A stretch of DNA of 64,000 bases from Liopterus haemorrhoidalis (lineage: Eukaryota; Arthropoda; Insecta; Coleoptera; Dytiscidae). Both the position numbers and the translations under genes were made by a program. A model generated the notes under the pieces. The model did not search any database. It was not told the origin of the DNA and saw only the letters and a list, made by a program, of their open reading frames with translations. Positions 52,906-64,000 of the stretch are shown here, piece after piece. Numbering within the stretch: the stretch's first letter is position 1; each line of letters begins with the position of its first letter. Location of the stretch: positions 19,722,813 through 19,786,812 of the forward strand of contig OZ020619.1 in the NCBI GenBank assembly GCA_963971575.1. The letters run 5' to 3'.

Positions 52906-55900
52906 AATTTTTTGATTGGATAAATATTTAAAGAGTTATGGCGGGAAAACAATTTTGTGGTTAAAATTTAGTTAACTCCCTTATTTATAACTTTACAGTA
53001 AAAAATTAAAAATAAATATTGTTGGAAATAAGAAGACAAATCTTTTTTTTTAAACAAAATTTTTTGATTGGATAAATATTTAAAGAGTTATGGCGGGAAA
53101 ACAATTTTGTGGTTAAAATTTAGTTAACTCCCTTATTATTAACTTTACAGTAAAAAATTTATAATAAATATTGTTGGAAATAAGAAGACAAATCTTTTCT
53201 TCTAAACAAAATTTTTTGATTGGATAAATATTTAAAGAGTTATGGCGGGAAAACAATTTTGTGGTTAAAATTTAGTTAACTCCCTTATTATTAACTTTAC
53301 AGTAAAAAATGAAAAATAAATATTGTTGGAAATAAGAAGACAAATCTTTTATTCAAATACAATTTTTTGATTGGATAAATATTTAAAGAGTTATGGCGGG
53401 AAAACAATTTTGTGGTTAAAATTTAGTTAACTCCCTTATTATTAACTTTACAGTAAAAAATGTATCATAAATGTTGTTGGAAATAAGAAGACAAATCTTT
53501 TATTCAAATACAATTTTTTGATTGGATAAATATTTAACGAGTTATGGCGGGAAAACAATTTTGTGGTTAAAATTTAGTTAACTCCCTTATTAATAACTTT
53601 ACAGTAAAAAATGTATTATAAATATTGTTGGAAATAAGAAGACAAATCTTTTATTCAAATACAATTTTTTGATTGGATAAATATTTAAAGAGTTATGGCG
53701 GGAAAACAATTTTGTGGTTAAAATTTAGTTTACTCCCTTATTAATAACTTTACAGTAAAAAATGTATTATAAATATTGTTGGAAATAAGAAGACAAATCT
53801 TTTATTCAAATACAATTTTTTGATTGGATAAATATTTAAAGAGTTATGGCGGGAAAACAATTTTGTGGTTAAAATTTAGTTAACTCCCTTATTAATAACT
53901 TTACAGTAAAAAATGTATTATAAATATTGTTGGAAATAAGAAGACAAATCTTTTATTCAAATACAATTTTTTGATTGGATAAATATTTAAAGAGTTATGG
54001 CGGGAAAACAATTTTGTGGTTAAAATTTAGTTTACTCCCTTATTATTAACTTTACAGTAAAAAATTTATAATAAATATTGTTGAAAATAAGAAGACAAAT
54101 CTTTTATTCAAATACAATTTTTTGATTGGATAAATATTTAAAGAGTTATGGCGGGAAAACAATTTTGTGGTTAAAATTTAGTTAACTCCCTTATTAATAA
54201 CTTTACAGTAAAAAATGTTTATTAAATATTGTTGGAAATAAGAAGACAAATCTTTTATTCAAATACAATTTTTTGATTGGATAAATATTTAAAGAGTTAT
54301 GGCGGGAAAACAATTTTGTGGTTAAAATTTAGTTAACTCCCTTATTAATAACTTTACAGTAAAAAATTAAAAATAAATATTGTTGGAAATAAGAAGACAA
54401 ATCTTTTTTTTTAAACAAAATTTTTTGATTGGATAAATATTTAAAGAGTTATGGCGGGAAAACAATTTTGTGGTTAAAATTTAGTTAACTCCCTTATTAT
54501 TAACTTTACAGTAAAAAATTTATAATAAATATTGTTGGAAATAAGAAGACAAATCTTTTTTTTTAAACAAAATTTTTTGATTGGATAAATATTTAAAGAG
54601 TTATGGCGGGAAAACAATTTTGTGGTTAAAATTTAGTTAACTCCCTTATTATTAACTTTACAGTAAAAAATGAAAAATAAATATTGTTGGAAATAAGAAG
54701 ACAAATCTTTTATTCAAATACAATTTTTTGATTGGATAAATATTTAAAGAGTTATGGCGGGAAAACAATTTTGTGGTTAAAATTTAGTTAACTCCCTTAT
54801 TAATAACTTTACAGTAAAAAATGTATTATAAATATTGTTGGAAATAAGAAGACAAATCTTTTATTCAAATACAATTTTTTGATTGGATAAATATTTAAAG
54901 AGTTATGGCGGGAAAACAATTTTGTGGTTAAAATTTAGTTAACTCCCTTATTATTAACTTTACAGTAAAAAATGTATTATAAATGTTGTTGGAAATAAGA
55001 AGACAAATCTTTTATTCAAATACAATTTTTTGATTGGATAAATATTTAAAGAGTTATGGCGGGAAAACAATTTTGTGGTTAAAATTTAGTTAACTCCCTT
55101 ATTAATAACTTTACAGTAAAAAATGTATTATAAATATTGTTGGAAATAAGAAGACAAATCTTTTATTCAAATACAATTTTTTGATTGGATAAATATTTAA
55201 AGAGTTATGGCGGGAAAACAATTTTGTGGTTAAAATTTAGTTTACTCCCTTATTATTAACTTAACAGTAAAAAATTTATAATAAATATTGTTGGAAATAA
55301 GAAGACAAATCTTTTATTCAAATACAATTTTTTGATTGGATAAATATTTAAAGAGTTATGGCGGGAAAACAATTTTGTGGTTAAAATTTAGTTAACTCCC
55401 TTATTATTAACTTTACAGTAAAAAATGTATAATAAATATTGTTGGAAATAAGAAGACAAATCTTTTATTCAAATACAATTTTTTGATTGGATAAATATTT
55501 AAAGAGTTATGGCGGGAAAACAATTTTGTGGTTAAAATTTAGTTAACTCCCTTATTATTAACTTAACAGTAAAAAATGTATCATAAATATTGTTGGAAAT
55601 AAGAAGACAAATCTTTTATTCAAATACAATTTTTTGATTGGATAAATATTTAAAGAGTTATGGCGGGAAAACAATTTTGTGGTTAAAATTTAGTTAACTC
55701 CCTTATTAATAACTTTACAGTAAAAAATGTATCATAAATATTGTTGGAAATAAGAAGACAAATCTTTTATTCAAATACAATTTTTTGATTGGATAAATAT
55801 TTAAAGAGTTATGGCGGGAAAACAATTTTGTGGTTAAAATTTAGTTAACTCCCTTATTATTAACTTTACAGTAAAAAATTAAAAATAAATATTGTTGGAA

Positions 55901-56614
55901 ATAAGAAGACAAATCTTTTTTTTAAACACAATTTTTTGATTGGATAAATATTTAAAGAGTTATGGCGGGAAAACAATTTTGTGGTTAAAATTTAGTTAAC
56001 TCCCTTATTAATAACTTTACAGTAAAAAATGTGTTATAAATATTGTTGGAAATAAGAAGACAAATCTTTTATTCAAATACAATTTTTTGATTGGATAAAT
56101 ATTTAAAGAGTTATGGCGGGAAAACAATTTTGTGGTTAAAATTTAGTTTACTCCCTTTTTATTAACTTTACAGTAAAAAATTTATAATAAATATTGTTGA
56201 AAATAAGAAGACAAATCTTTTATTCAAATACAATTTTTTGATTGGATAAATATTTAAAGAGTTATGGCGGGAAAACAATTTTGTGGTTAAAATTTAGTTA
56301 ACTCCCTTATTAATAACTTAACAGTAAAAAATGTTTATTAAATATTGTTGGAAATAAGAAGACAAATCTTTTATTCAAATACAATTTTTTGATTGGATAA
56401 ATATTTAAAGAGTTATGGCGGGAAAACAATTTTGTGGTTAAAATTTAGTTAACTCCCTTATTAATAACTTTACAGTAAAAAATTAAAAATAAATATTGTT
56501 GGAAATAAGAAGACAAATCTTTTTTTTTAAACAAAATTTTTTGATTGGATAAATATTTAAAGAGTTATGGCGGGAAAACAATTTTGTGGTTAAAATTTAG
56601 TTAACTCCCTTATT
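52906..56614 (+). repeat. 24-monomer HOR, copy 3, with truncated continuation
   Basis: Markers are CTTATTTATAAC (about 52981), TTTTCTTCTAAAC (about 53194), AACGAG (53536), GTTGA (about 54080 and 56200) and CTCCCTTTTTATT (56150). One linker is changed to gtgttata near 56031. The period breaks near 56614, where TTATTATTAAC replaces the expected TTATTTATAAC. From 55931 on the sequence already follows the 43.7-kb segment, so the two duplications meet here. Confidence 0.88.
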
Positions 56615-59600
56615 ATTAACTTTACAGTAAAAAATTTATAATAAATATTGTTGGAAATAAGAAGACAAATCTTTTTTTTTAAACAAAATTTTTTGATTGG
56701 ATAAATATTTAAAGAGTTATGGCGGGAAAACAATTTTGTGGTTAAAATTTAGTTAACTCCCTTACTATTAACTTTACAGTAAAAAATGAAAAATAAATAT
56801 TGTTGGAAATAAGAAGACAAATCTTTTATTCAAATACAATTTTTTGATTGGATAAATATTTAAAGAGTTATGGCGGGAAAACAATTTTGTGGTTAAAATT
56901 TAGTTAACTCCCTTATTAATAACTTTACAGTAAAAAATGTATTATAAATATTGTTGGAAATAAGAAGACAAATCTTTTATTCAAATACAATTTTTTGATT
57001 GGATAAATATTTAAAGAGTTATGGCGGGAAAACAATTTTGTGGTTAAAATTTAGTTAACTCCCTTATTATTAACTTTACAGTAAAAAATGTATAATAAAT
57101 GTTGTTGGAAATAAGAAGACAAATCTTTTATTCAAATACAATTTTTTGATTGGATAAATATTTAACGAGTTATGGCGGGAAAACAATTTTGTGGTTAAAA
57201 TTTAGTTAACTCCCTTATTAATAACTTTACAGTAAAAAATGTATTATAAATATTGTTGGAAATAAGAAGACAAATCTTTTATTCAAATACAATTTTTTGA
57301 TTGGATAAATATTTAAAGAGTTATGGCGGGAAAACAATTTTGTGGTTAAAATTTAGTTTACTCCCTTATTAATAACTTTACAGTAAAAAATGTTTTATAA
57401 ATATTGTTGGAAATAAGAAGACAAATCTTTTATTCAAATACAATTTTTTGATTGGATAAATATTTAAAGAGTTATGGCGGGAAAACAATTTTGTGGTTAA
57501 AATTTAGTTAACTCCCTTATTAATAACTTTACAGTAAAAAATGTATTATAAATATTGTTGGAAATAAGAAGACAAATCTTTTATTCACATACAATTTTTT
57601 GATTGGATAAATATTTAAAGAGTTATGGCGGGAAAACAATTTTGTGGTTAAAATTTAGTTTACTCCCTTATTATTAACTTTACAGTAAAAAATTTATAAT
57701 AAATATTGTTGAAAATAAGAAGACAAATCTTTTATTCAAATACAATTTTTTGATTGGATAAATATTTAAAGAGTTATGGCGGGAAAACAATTTTGTGGTT
57801 AAAATTTAGTTAACTCCCTTATTAATAACTTTACAGTAAAAAATGTTTATTAAATATTGTTGGAAATAAGAAGACAAATCTTTTATTCAAATACAATTTT
57901 TTGATTGGATAAATATTTAAAGAGTTATGGCGGGAAAACAATTTTGTGGTTAAAATTTAGTTAACTCCCTTATTTATAACTTTACAGTAAAAAATTAAAA
58001 ATAAATATTGTTGGAAATAAGAAGACAAATCTTTTTTTTTAAACAAAATTTTTTGATTGGATAAATATTTAAAGAGTTATGGCGGGAAAACAATTTTGTG
58101 GTTAAAATTTAGTTAACTCCCTTATTATTAACTTTACAGTAAAAAATTTATAATAAATATTGTTGGAAATAAGAAGACAAATCTTTTCTTTTAAACAAAA
58201 TTTTTTGATTGGATAAATATTTAAAGAGTTATGGCGGGAAAACAATTTTGTGGTTAAAATTTAGTTAACTCCCTTATTATTAACTTTACAGTAAAAAATG
58301 AAAAATAAATATTGTTGGAAATAAGAAGACAAATCTTTTATTCAAATACAATTTTTTGATTGGATAAATATTTAAAGAGTTATGGCGGGAAAACAATTTT
58401 GTGGTTAAAATTTAGTTAACTCCCTTATTATTAACTTTACAGTAAAAAATGTATCATAAATGTTGTTGGAAATAAGAAGACAAATCTTTTATTCAAATAC
58501 AATTTTTTGATTGGATAAATATTTAACGAGTTATGGCGGGAAAACAATTTTGTGGTTAAAATTTAGTTAACTCCCTTATTAATAACTTTACAGTAAAAAA
58601 TGTATTATAAATATTGTTGGAAATAAGAAGACAAATCTTTTATTCAAATACAATTTTTTGATTGGATAAATATTTAAAGAGTTATGGCGGGAAAACAATT
58701 TTGTGGTTAAAATTTAGTTTACTCCCTTATTAATAACTTTACAGTAAAAAATGTATTATAAATATTGTTGGAAATAAGAAGACAAATCTTTTATTCAAAT
58801 ACAATTTTTTGATTGGATAAATATTTAAAGAGTTATGGCGGGAAAACAATTTTGTGGTTAAAATTTAGTTAACTCCCTTATTAATAACTTTACAGTAAAA
58901 AATGTATTATAAATATTGTTGGAAATAAGAAGACAAATCTTTTATTCAAATACAATTTTTTGATTGGATAAATATTTAAAGAGTTATGGCGGGAAAACAA
59001 TTTTGTGGTTAAAATTTAGTTTACTCCCTTATTATTAACTTTACAGTAAAAAATTTATAATAAATATTGTTGAAAATAAGAAGACAAATCTTTTATTCAA
59101 ATACAATTTTTTGATTGGATAAATATTTAAAGAGTTATGGCGGGAAAACAATTTTGTGGTTAAAATTTAGTTAACTCCCTTATTAATAACTTTACAGTAA
59201 AAAATGTTTATTAAATATTGTTGGAAATAAGAAGACAAATCTTTTATTCAAATACAATTTTTTGATTGGATAAATATTTAAAGAGTTATGGCGGGAAAAC
59301 AATTTTGTGGTTAAAATTTAGTTAACTCCCTTATTAATAACTTTACAGTAAAAAATTAAAAATAAATATTGTTGGAAATAAGAAGACAAATCTTTTTTTT
59401 TAAACAAAATTTTTTGATTGGATAAATATTTAAAGAGTTATGGCGGGAAAACAATTTTGTGGTTAAAATTTAGTTAACTCCCTTATTATTAACTTTACAG
59501 TAAAAAATTTATAATAAATATTGTTGGAAATAAGAAGACAAATCTTTTTTTTTAAACAAAATTTTTTGATTGGATAAATATTTAAAGAGTTATGGCGGGA

Positions 59601-60250
59601 AAACAATTTTGTGGTTAAAATTTAGTTAACTCCCTTATTATTAACTTTACAGTAAAAAATGAAAAATAAATATTGTTGGAAATAAGAAGACAAATCTTTT
59701 ATTCAAATACAATTTTTTGATTGGATAAATATTTAAAGAGTTATGGCGGGAAAACAATTTTGTGGTTAAAATTTAGTTAACTCCCTTATTAATAACTTTA
59801 CAGTAAAAAATGTATTATAAATATTGTTGGAAATAAGAAGACAAATCTTTTATTCAAATACAATTTTTTGATTGGATAAATATTTAAAGAGTTATGGCGG
59901 GAAAACAATTTTGTGGTTAAAATTTAGTTAACTCCCTTATTATTAACTTTACAGTAAAAAATGTATTATAAATGTTGTTGGAAATAAGAAGACAAATCTT
60001 TTATTCAAATACAATTTTTTGATTGGATAAATATTTAAAGAGTTATGGCGGGAAAACAATTTTGTGGTTAAAATTTAGTTAACTCCCTTATTAATAACTT
60101 TACAGTAAAAAATGTATTATAAATATTGTTGGAAATAAGAAGACAAATCTTTTATTCAAATACAATTTTTTGATTGGATAAATATTTAAAGAGTTATGGC
60201 GGGAAAACAATTTTGTGGTTAAAATTTAGTTTACTCCCTTATTATTAACT
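55931..60250 (+). repeat. second copy of the 43684-48003 segment
   Basis: This is the downstream partner at offset 12,247 bp. It directly follows, and partly overlaps, the third 24-mer copy. Copying of the segment upstream and downstream of the tandem 24-mers is what an expansion between two related blocks by unequal exchange would leave behind. Confidence 0.87.
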
Positions 60251-60678
60251 TTACAGTAAAAAATTTATAATAAATATTGTTGGAAATAAGAAGACAAATC
60301 TTTTATTCAAATACAATTTTTTGATTGGATAAATATTTAAAGAGTTATGGCGGGATAACAATTTTGTGGTTAAAATTTAGTTAACTCCCTTATTATTAAC
60401 TTTACAGTAAAAAATGTATAATAAATATTGTTGGAAATAATAAGACAAATCTTTTATTCAAATACAATTTTTTGATTGGATAAATATTTAAAGAGTTATG
60501 GCGGGAAAACAATTTTGTGGTTAAAATTTAGTTAACTCCCTTATTATTAACTTAACAGTAAAAAATGTAAAATAAATATTGTTGGAAATAAGAAGACAAA
60601 TCTTTTATTCAACTACAATTTTTTGATTGGATAAATATTTAAAGAGTTATGGCGGGAAAACAATTTTGTGGTTAAAAT
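59511..60678 (+). repeat. 22-monomer HOR (3,322 bp), start of copy 1
   Basis: This stretch is repeated 3,322 bases downstream (22 x 151). ATGTTG lies at 59972 and 63294, CGGGATAACA at about 60351 and 63673, AATAATAAG at about 60438 and 63760, gtaaaataaat linkers at about 60567 and 63889, and the CAACTACAA tail at 60610 and 63932. The full period would be 59511-62832 and includes the segment shared with 36.7-38.4 kb. Confidence 0.87.
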
Positions 60679-61174
60679 TTAGTTAACTCCCTTATTAATA
60701 ACTTTACAGTAAAAAATGTATAATAAATATTGTTGGAAATAAGAAGACAAATCTTTTATTCAAATACAATTTTTTGATTGGATAAATATTTAAAGAGTTA
60801 TGGCGGGAAAACAATTTTGTGGTTAAAATTTAGTTAACTCCCTTATTATTAACTTTACAGTAAAAAATGAAAAATAAATGTTGTTGAAAATAAGAAGACA
60901 AATCTTTTATTAAAATACAATTTTTTGATTGGATAAATATTTAAAGAGTTATGGCGGGAAAACAATTTTGTGGTTAAAATTTAGTTAACTCCCTTATTAA
61001 TAACTTTACAGTAAAAAATGTATTATAAATATTGTTGGAAATAAGAAGACAAATCTTTTATTCAAATACAATTTTTTGATTGGATAAATATTTAAAGAGT
61101 TATGGCGGGAAAACAATTTTGTGGTTAAAATTTAGTTAACTCCCTTATTATTAACTTTACAGTAAAAAATGTAT

Positions 61175-62869
61175 AATAAATATTGTTGGAAATAAGAAGA
61201 CAAATCTTTTATTCAAATACAATTTTTTGATTGGATAAATATTTAAAGAGTTATGGCGGGAAAACAATTTTGTGGTTAAAATTTAGTTTACTCCCTTATT
61301 ATTAACTTTACAGTAAAAAATTTATAATAAATATTGTTGGAAATAAGAAGACAAATCTTTTATTCAAATACAATTTTTTGATTGGATAAATATTTAAAGA
61401 GTTATGGCGGGAAAACAATTTTGTGGTTAAAATTTAGTTTACTCCCTTATTATTAACTTTACAGTAAAAAATTTATAATAAATATTGTTGGAAATAAGAA
61501 GACAAATCTTTTATTCAAATACAATTTTTTGATTGGATAAATATTTAAAGAGTTATGGCGGGAAAACAATTTTGTGGTTAAAATTTAGTTAACTCCCTTA
61601 TTATTAACTTAACAGTAAAAAATGTATCATAAATATTGTTGGAAATAAGAAGACAAATCTTTTATTCAAATACAATTTTTTGATTGGATAAATATTTAAA
61701 GAGTTATGGCGGGAAAACAATTTTGTGGTTAAAATTTAGTTAACTCCCTTATTAATAACTTTACAGTAAAAAATTAAAAATAAATATTGTTGGAAATAAG
61801 AAGACAAATCTTTTTTTTAAACACAATTTTTTGATTGGATAAATATTTAAAGAGTTATGGCGGGAAAACAATTTTGTGGTTAAAATTTAGTTAACTCCCT
61901 TATTAATAACTTTACAGTAAAAAATTAAAAATAAATATTGTTGGAAATAAGAAGCCAATCTTTTTTTTAAACACAATTTTTTGATTGGATAAATATTTAA
62001 AGAGTTATGGCGGGAAAACAATTTTGTGGTTAAAATTTAGTTAACTCCCTTATTAATAACTTTACAGTAAAAAATGTATTATAAATATTGTTGGAAATAA
62101 GAAGACAAATCTTTTATTCAAATACAATTTTTTGATTGAATAAATATTTAAAGAGTTATGGCGGGAAAACAATTTTGTGGTTAAAATTTAGTTAACTCCC
62201 TTATTATTAACTTTACAGTAAAAAATGAAAAATAAATATTGTTGGAAATAAGAAGACAAATCTTTTTTTTAAACACAATTTTTTGATTGGATAAATATTT
62301 AAAGAGTTATGGCGGGAAAACAATTTTGTGGTTAAAATTTAGTTAACTCCCTTATTATTAACTTTACAGTAAAAAATGAAAAATAAATATTGTTGGAAAT
62401 AAGAAGACAAATCTTTTTTTTAAACACAATTTTTTGATTGGATAAATATTTAAAGAGTTATGGCGGGAAAACAATTTTGTGGTTAAAATTTAGTTAACTC
62501 CCTTATTAATAACTTTACAGTAAAAAATGTATTATAAATATTGTTGGAAATAAGAAGACAAATCTTTTATTCAAATACAATTTTTTGATTGGATAAATAT
62601 TTAAAGAGTTATGGCGGGAAAACAATTTTGTGGTTAAAATTTAGTTTACTCCCTTATTATTAACTTTACAGTAAAAAATTTATAATAAATATTGTTGGAA
62701 ATAAGAAGATAAATCTTTTATTCAAATACAATTTTTTGATTGGATAAATATTTAAAGAGTTATGGCGGGAAAACAATTTTGTGGTTAAAATTTAGTTAAC
62801 TCCCTAATTATTAACTTTACAGTAAAAAATGTATAATAAATATTGTTGGAAATAAGAAGACAAATCTTT
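61175..62869 (+). repeat. second copy of the 36686-38380 segment
   Basis: This is the downstream partner at an offset of 24,489 bp. Upstream of it, 60.7-61.3 kb also resembles 20.8-21.4 kb, including the ATGTTGTTGAAAATAAG monomer with the ttattaaaatac tail seen near 20987, 28692 and 60890. The right end joins a T-class tail at about 62869 where the partner has a P tail, marking a recombination junction. Confidence 0.84.
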
Positions 62870-64000
62870 TTTTTTAAACAAAATTTTTTGATTGGATAAA
62901 TATTTAAAGAGTTATGGCGGGAAAACAATTTTGTGGTTAAAATTTAGTTAACTCCCTTATTATTAACTTTACAGTAAAAAATGAAAAATAAATATTGTTG
63001 GAAATAAGAAGACAAATCTTTTATTCAAATACAATTTTTTGATTGGATAAATATTTAAAGAGTTATGGCGGGAAAACAATTTTGTGGTTAAAATTTAGTT
63101 AACTCCCTTATTAATAACTTTACAGTAAAAAATGTATTATAAATATTGTTGGAAATAAGAAGACAAATCTTTTATTCAAATACAATTTTTTGATTGGATA
63201 AATATTTAAAGAGTTATGGCGGGAAAACAATTTTGTGGTTAAAATTTAGTTAACTCCCTTATTATTAACTTTACAGTAAAAAATGTATTATAAATGTTGT
63301 TGGAAATAAGAAGACAAATCTTTTATTCAAATACAATTTTTTGATTGGATAAATATTTAAAGAGTTATGGCGGGAAAACAATTTTGTGGTTAAAATTTAG
63401 TTAACTCCCTTATTAATAACTTTACAGTAAAAAATGTATTATAAATATTGTTGGAAATAAGAAGACAAATCTTTTATTCAAATACAATTTTTTGATTGGA
63501 TAAATATTTAAAGAGTTATGGCGGGAAAACAATTTTGTGGTTAAAATTTAGTTTACTCCCTTATTATTAACTTTACAGTAAAAAATTTATAATAAATATT
63601 GTTGGAAATAAGAAGACAAATCTTTTATTCAAATACAATTTTTTGATTGGATAAATATTTAAAGAGTTATGGCGGGATAACAATTTTGTGGTTAAAATTT
63701 AGTTAACTCCCTTATTATTAACTTTACAGTAAAAAATGTATAATAAATATTGTTGGAAATAATAAGACAAATCTTTTATTCAAATACAATTTTTTGATTG
63801 GATAAATATTTAAAGAGTTATGGCGGGAAAACAATTTTGTGGTTAAAATTTAGTTAACTCCCTTATTATTAACTTAACAGTAAAAAATGTAAAATAAATA
63901 TTGTTGGAAATAAGAAGACAAATCTTTTATTCAACTACAATTTTTTGATTGGATAAATATTTAAAGAGTTATGGCGGGAAAACAATTTTGTGGTTAAAAT
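62833..64000 (+). repeat. 22-monomer HOR, copy 2, cut by the window end
   Basis: This stretch matches 59511-60678 at every rare marker I compared and continues to the last base. The window therefore ends inside a repeated HOR, and further copies may lie beyond it. Confidence 0.86.

Larger units (their letters stand above)
1..64000 (+). repeat. AT-rich 151-bp satellite array, about 423 tandem monomers
   Basis: The GATTGGATAA landmark recurs every 151 or 152 bases from position 9 to 63947, always in the same orientation, with no interruption by other sequence. The consensus has 33 G/C in 151 bases. Both window ends lie inside monomers, so the array is longer than 64 kb. Monomers share nearly all bases and differ at a limited set of diagnostic positions (58-63, 70-76, 79-85, 94-101, 106, 112, 130-143). 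Stops in every frame limit open frames in the consensus to about 40 codons on either strand, so the array is non-coding. Long homogeneous satellites with HOR order are typical of centromeric or pericentromeric DNA in eukaryotes; that location is inference. I do not recognise the family, and strand is given only relative to GATTGG reading rightwards. Confidence 0.98.

Noticed and set aside
1..64000. CRISPR array or bacterial iterons
   Set aside because: The whole 151-bp unit is conserved; there are no short repeats separated by unrelated unique spacers, no cas genes, and the array is far too long.
1..64000. Protein-coding genes, including a tandem-repeat protein
   Set aside because: Every monomer has stops in all six frames, and a 151-bp period cannot hold a frame across repeats. 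Consensus frames stay at or below about 40 codons.
1..64000. Known satellite families such as alpha satellite, Arabidopsis 180-bp or Tribolium 360-bp
   Set aside because: Monomer length (151 bp) or sequence does not fit those I know; I cannot assign the family without a database search.
1..64000. Telomeric repeats, rDNA spacer or transposon-derived tandem repeats
   Set aside because: No short G-rich telomere unit, no rRNA sequence, no terminal repeats or target-site duplications are visible at any monomer boundary.
1..64000. Yeast-type replication origin consensus in the AT-rich linkers
   Set aside because: T-rich and TTTAT-like stretches occur, but I found no full match to the 11-bp core by eye, and such matches mean little at 22% GC.

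Overview
The whole 64,000-base window is one uninterrupted head-to-tail satellite DNA array. The monomer is 151 bp (152 bp in one common class). About 423 complete monomers fit in the window, plus partial ones at both edges, so the array continues beyond both ends. The consensus monomer is about 22% G+C (33 of 151 bases). I see no protein-coding gene, RNA gene, transposon, CRISPR array or change of orientation. Stops fall in all six frames inside every monomer, and because 151 is not a multiple of 3 the frames rotate from copy to copy. This points to a eukaryotic chromosome, most likely a centromeric or pericentromeric block (other heterochromatin or a B chromosome is possible), assembled from long reads. 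I do not recognise the satellite family and cannot name the organism.

Monomers differ mainly at a few diagnostic sites, numbering the monomer from GATTGG = 1. Positions 58-63 are GTTAAC or GTTTAC. The stretch near 70-76 reads TTATTATTAAC or TTATTAATAAC. TTTACAG or TTAACAG lies near 79-85. A short linker at about 94-101 has six or seven forms: ttataa, gtatta, gtatca, gtataa, gtttat, gaaaaa and taaaaa. GTTGG or GTTGA follows at 108-112. The tail at 130-143 has three classes: P (ttttattcaaataca), T (nine T then aaacaaaa, 152 bp) and H (eight T then aaacacaa). In contrast, positions 1-57 are almost invariant and hold a CCAAT-type ATTGG, a perfect 10-bp palindrome, the only regular CpG (in GGCGGGAAAA), and overlapping dyads.

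Monomer types follow each other in a recurring order, so the array has higher-order repeat (HOR) structure. A frequent order is: GTTTAC/ttataa/GTTGA, gtttat, taaaaa-T, ttataa-T, gaaaaa, gtatta, gtatta with ATGTTG, gtatta, GTTTAC/TTAACAG/ttataa, gtataa, gtatca, gtatca, gaaaaa- or taaaaa-H, taaaaa-H, gtatta.

Layout: (1) 0.6-4.8 kb, a 15-monomer HOR (2,269 bp), almost two copies. (2) 4.8-18.6 kb, irregular blocks of 4 to 16 monomers, including an 8-mer (1,211 bp) and a 4-mer (607 bp) local amplification at 10.4-13.2 kb. (3) 18.6-34.0 kb, two tandem copies of a 51-monomer, 7,705-bp unit, with a partial extra copy at 34.3-35.9 kb. (4) 35.9-43.7 kb, mixed. (5) 45.6-56.6 kb, three tandem copies of a 24-monomer, 3,629-bp HOR. 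(6) 43.7-48.0 kb copied again at 55.9-60.3 kb (offset 12,247). (7) 59.5-64.0 kb, a 22-monomer, 3,322-bp HOR running off the end. Offsets were read from marker variants by hand; they agree with 151 x n plus the number of 152-bp monomers.

The most noteworthy points are the mosaic of nested HORs with shared private variants, the sharp split between an invariant and a variable part of the monomer, and a sequence at monomer 104-120 that resembles a degenerate CENP-B box. No gene system is present.
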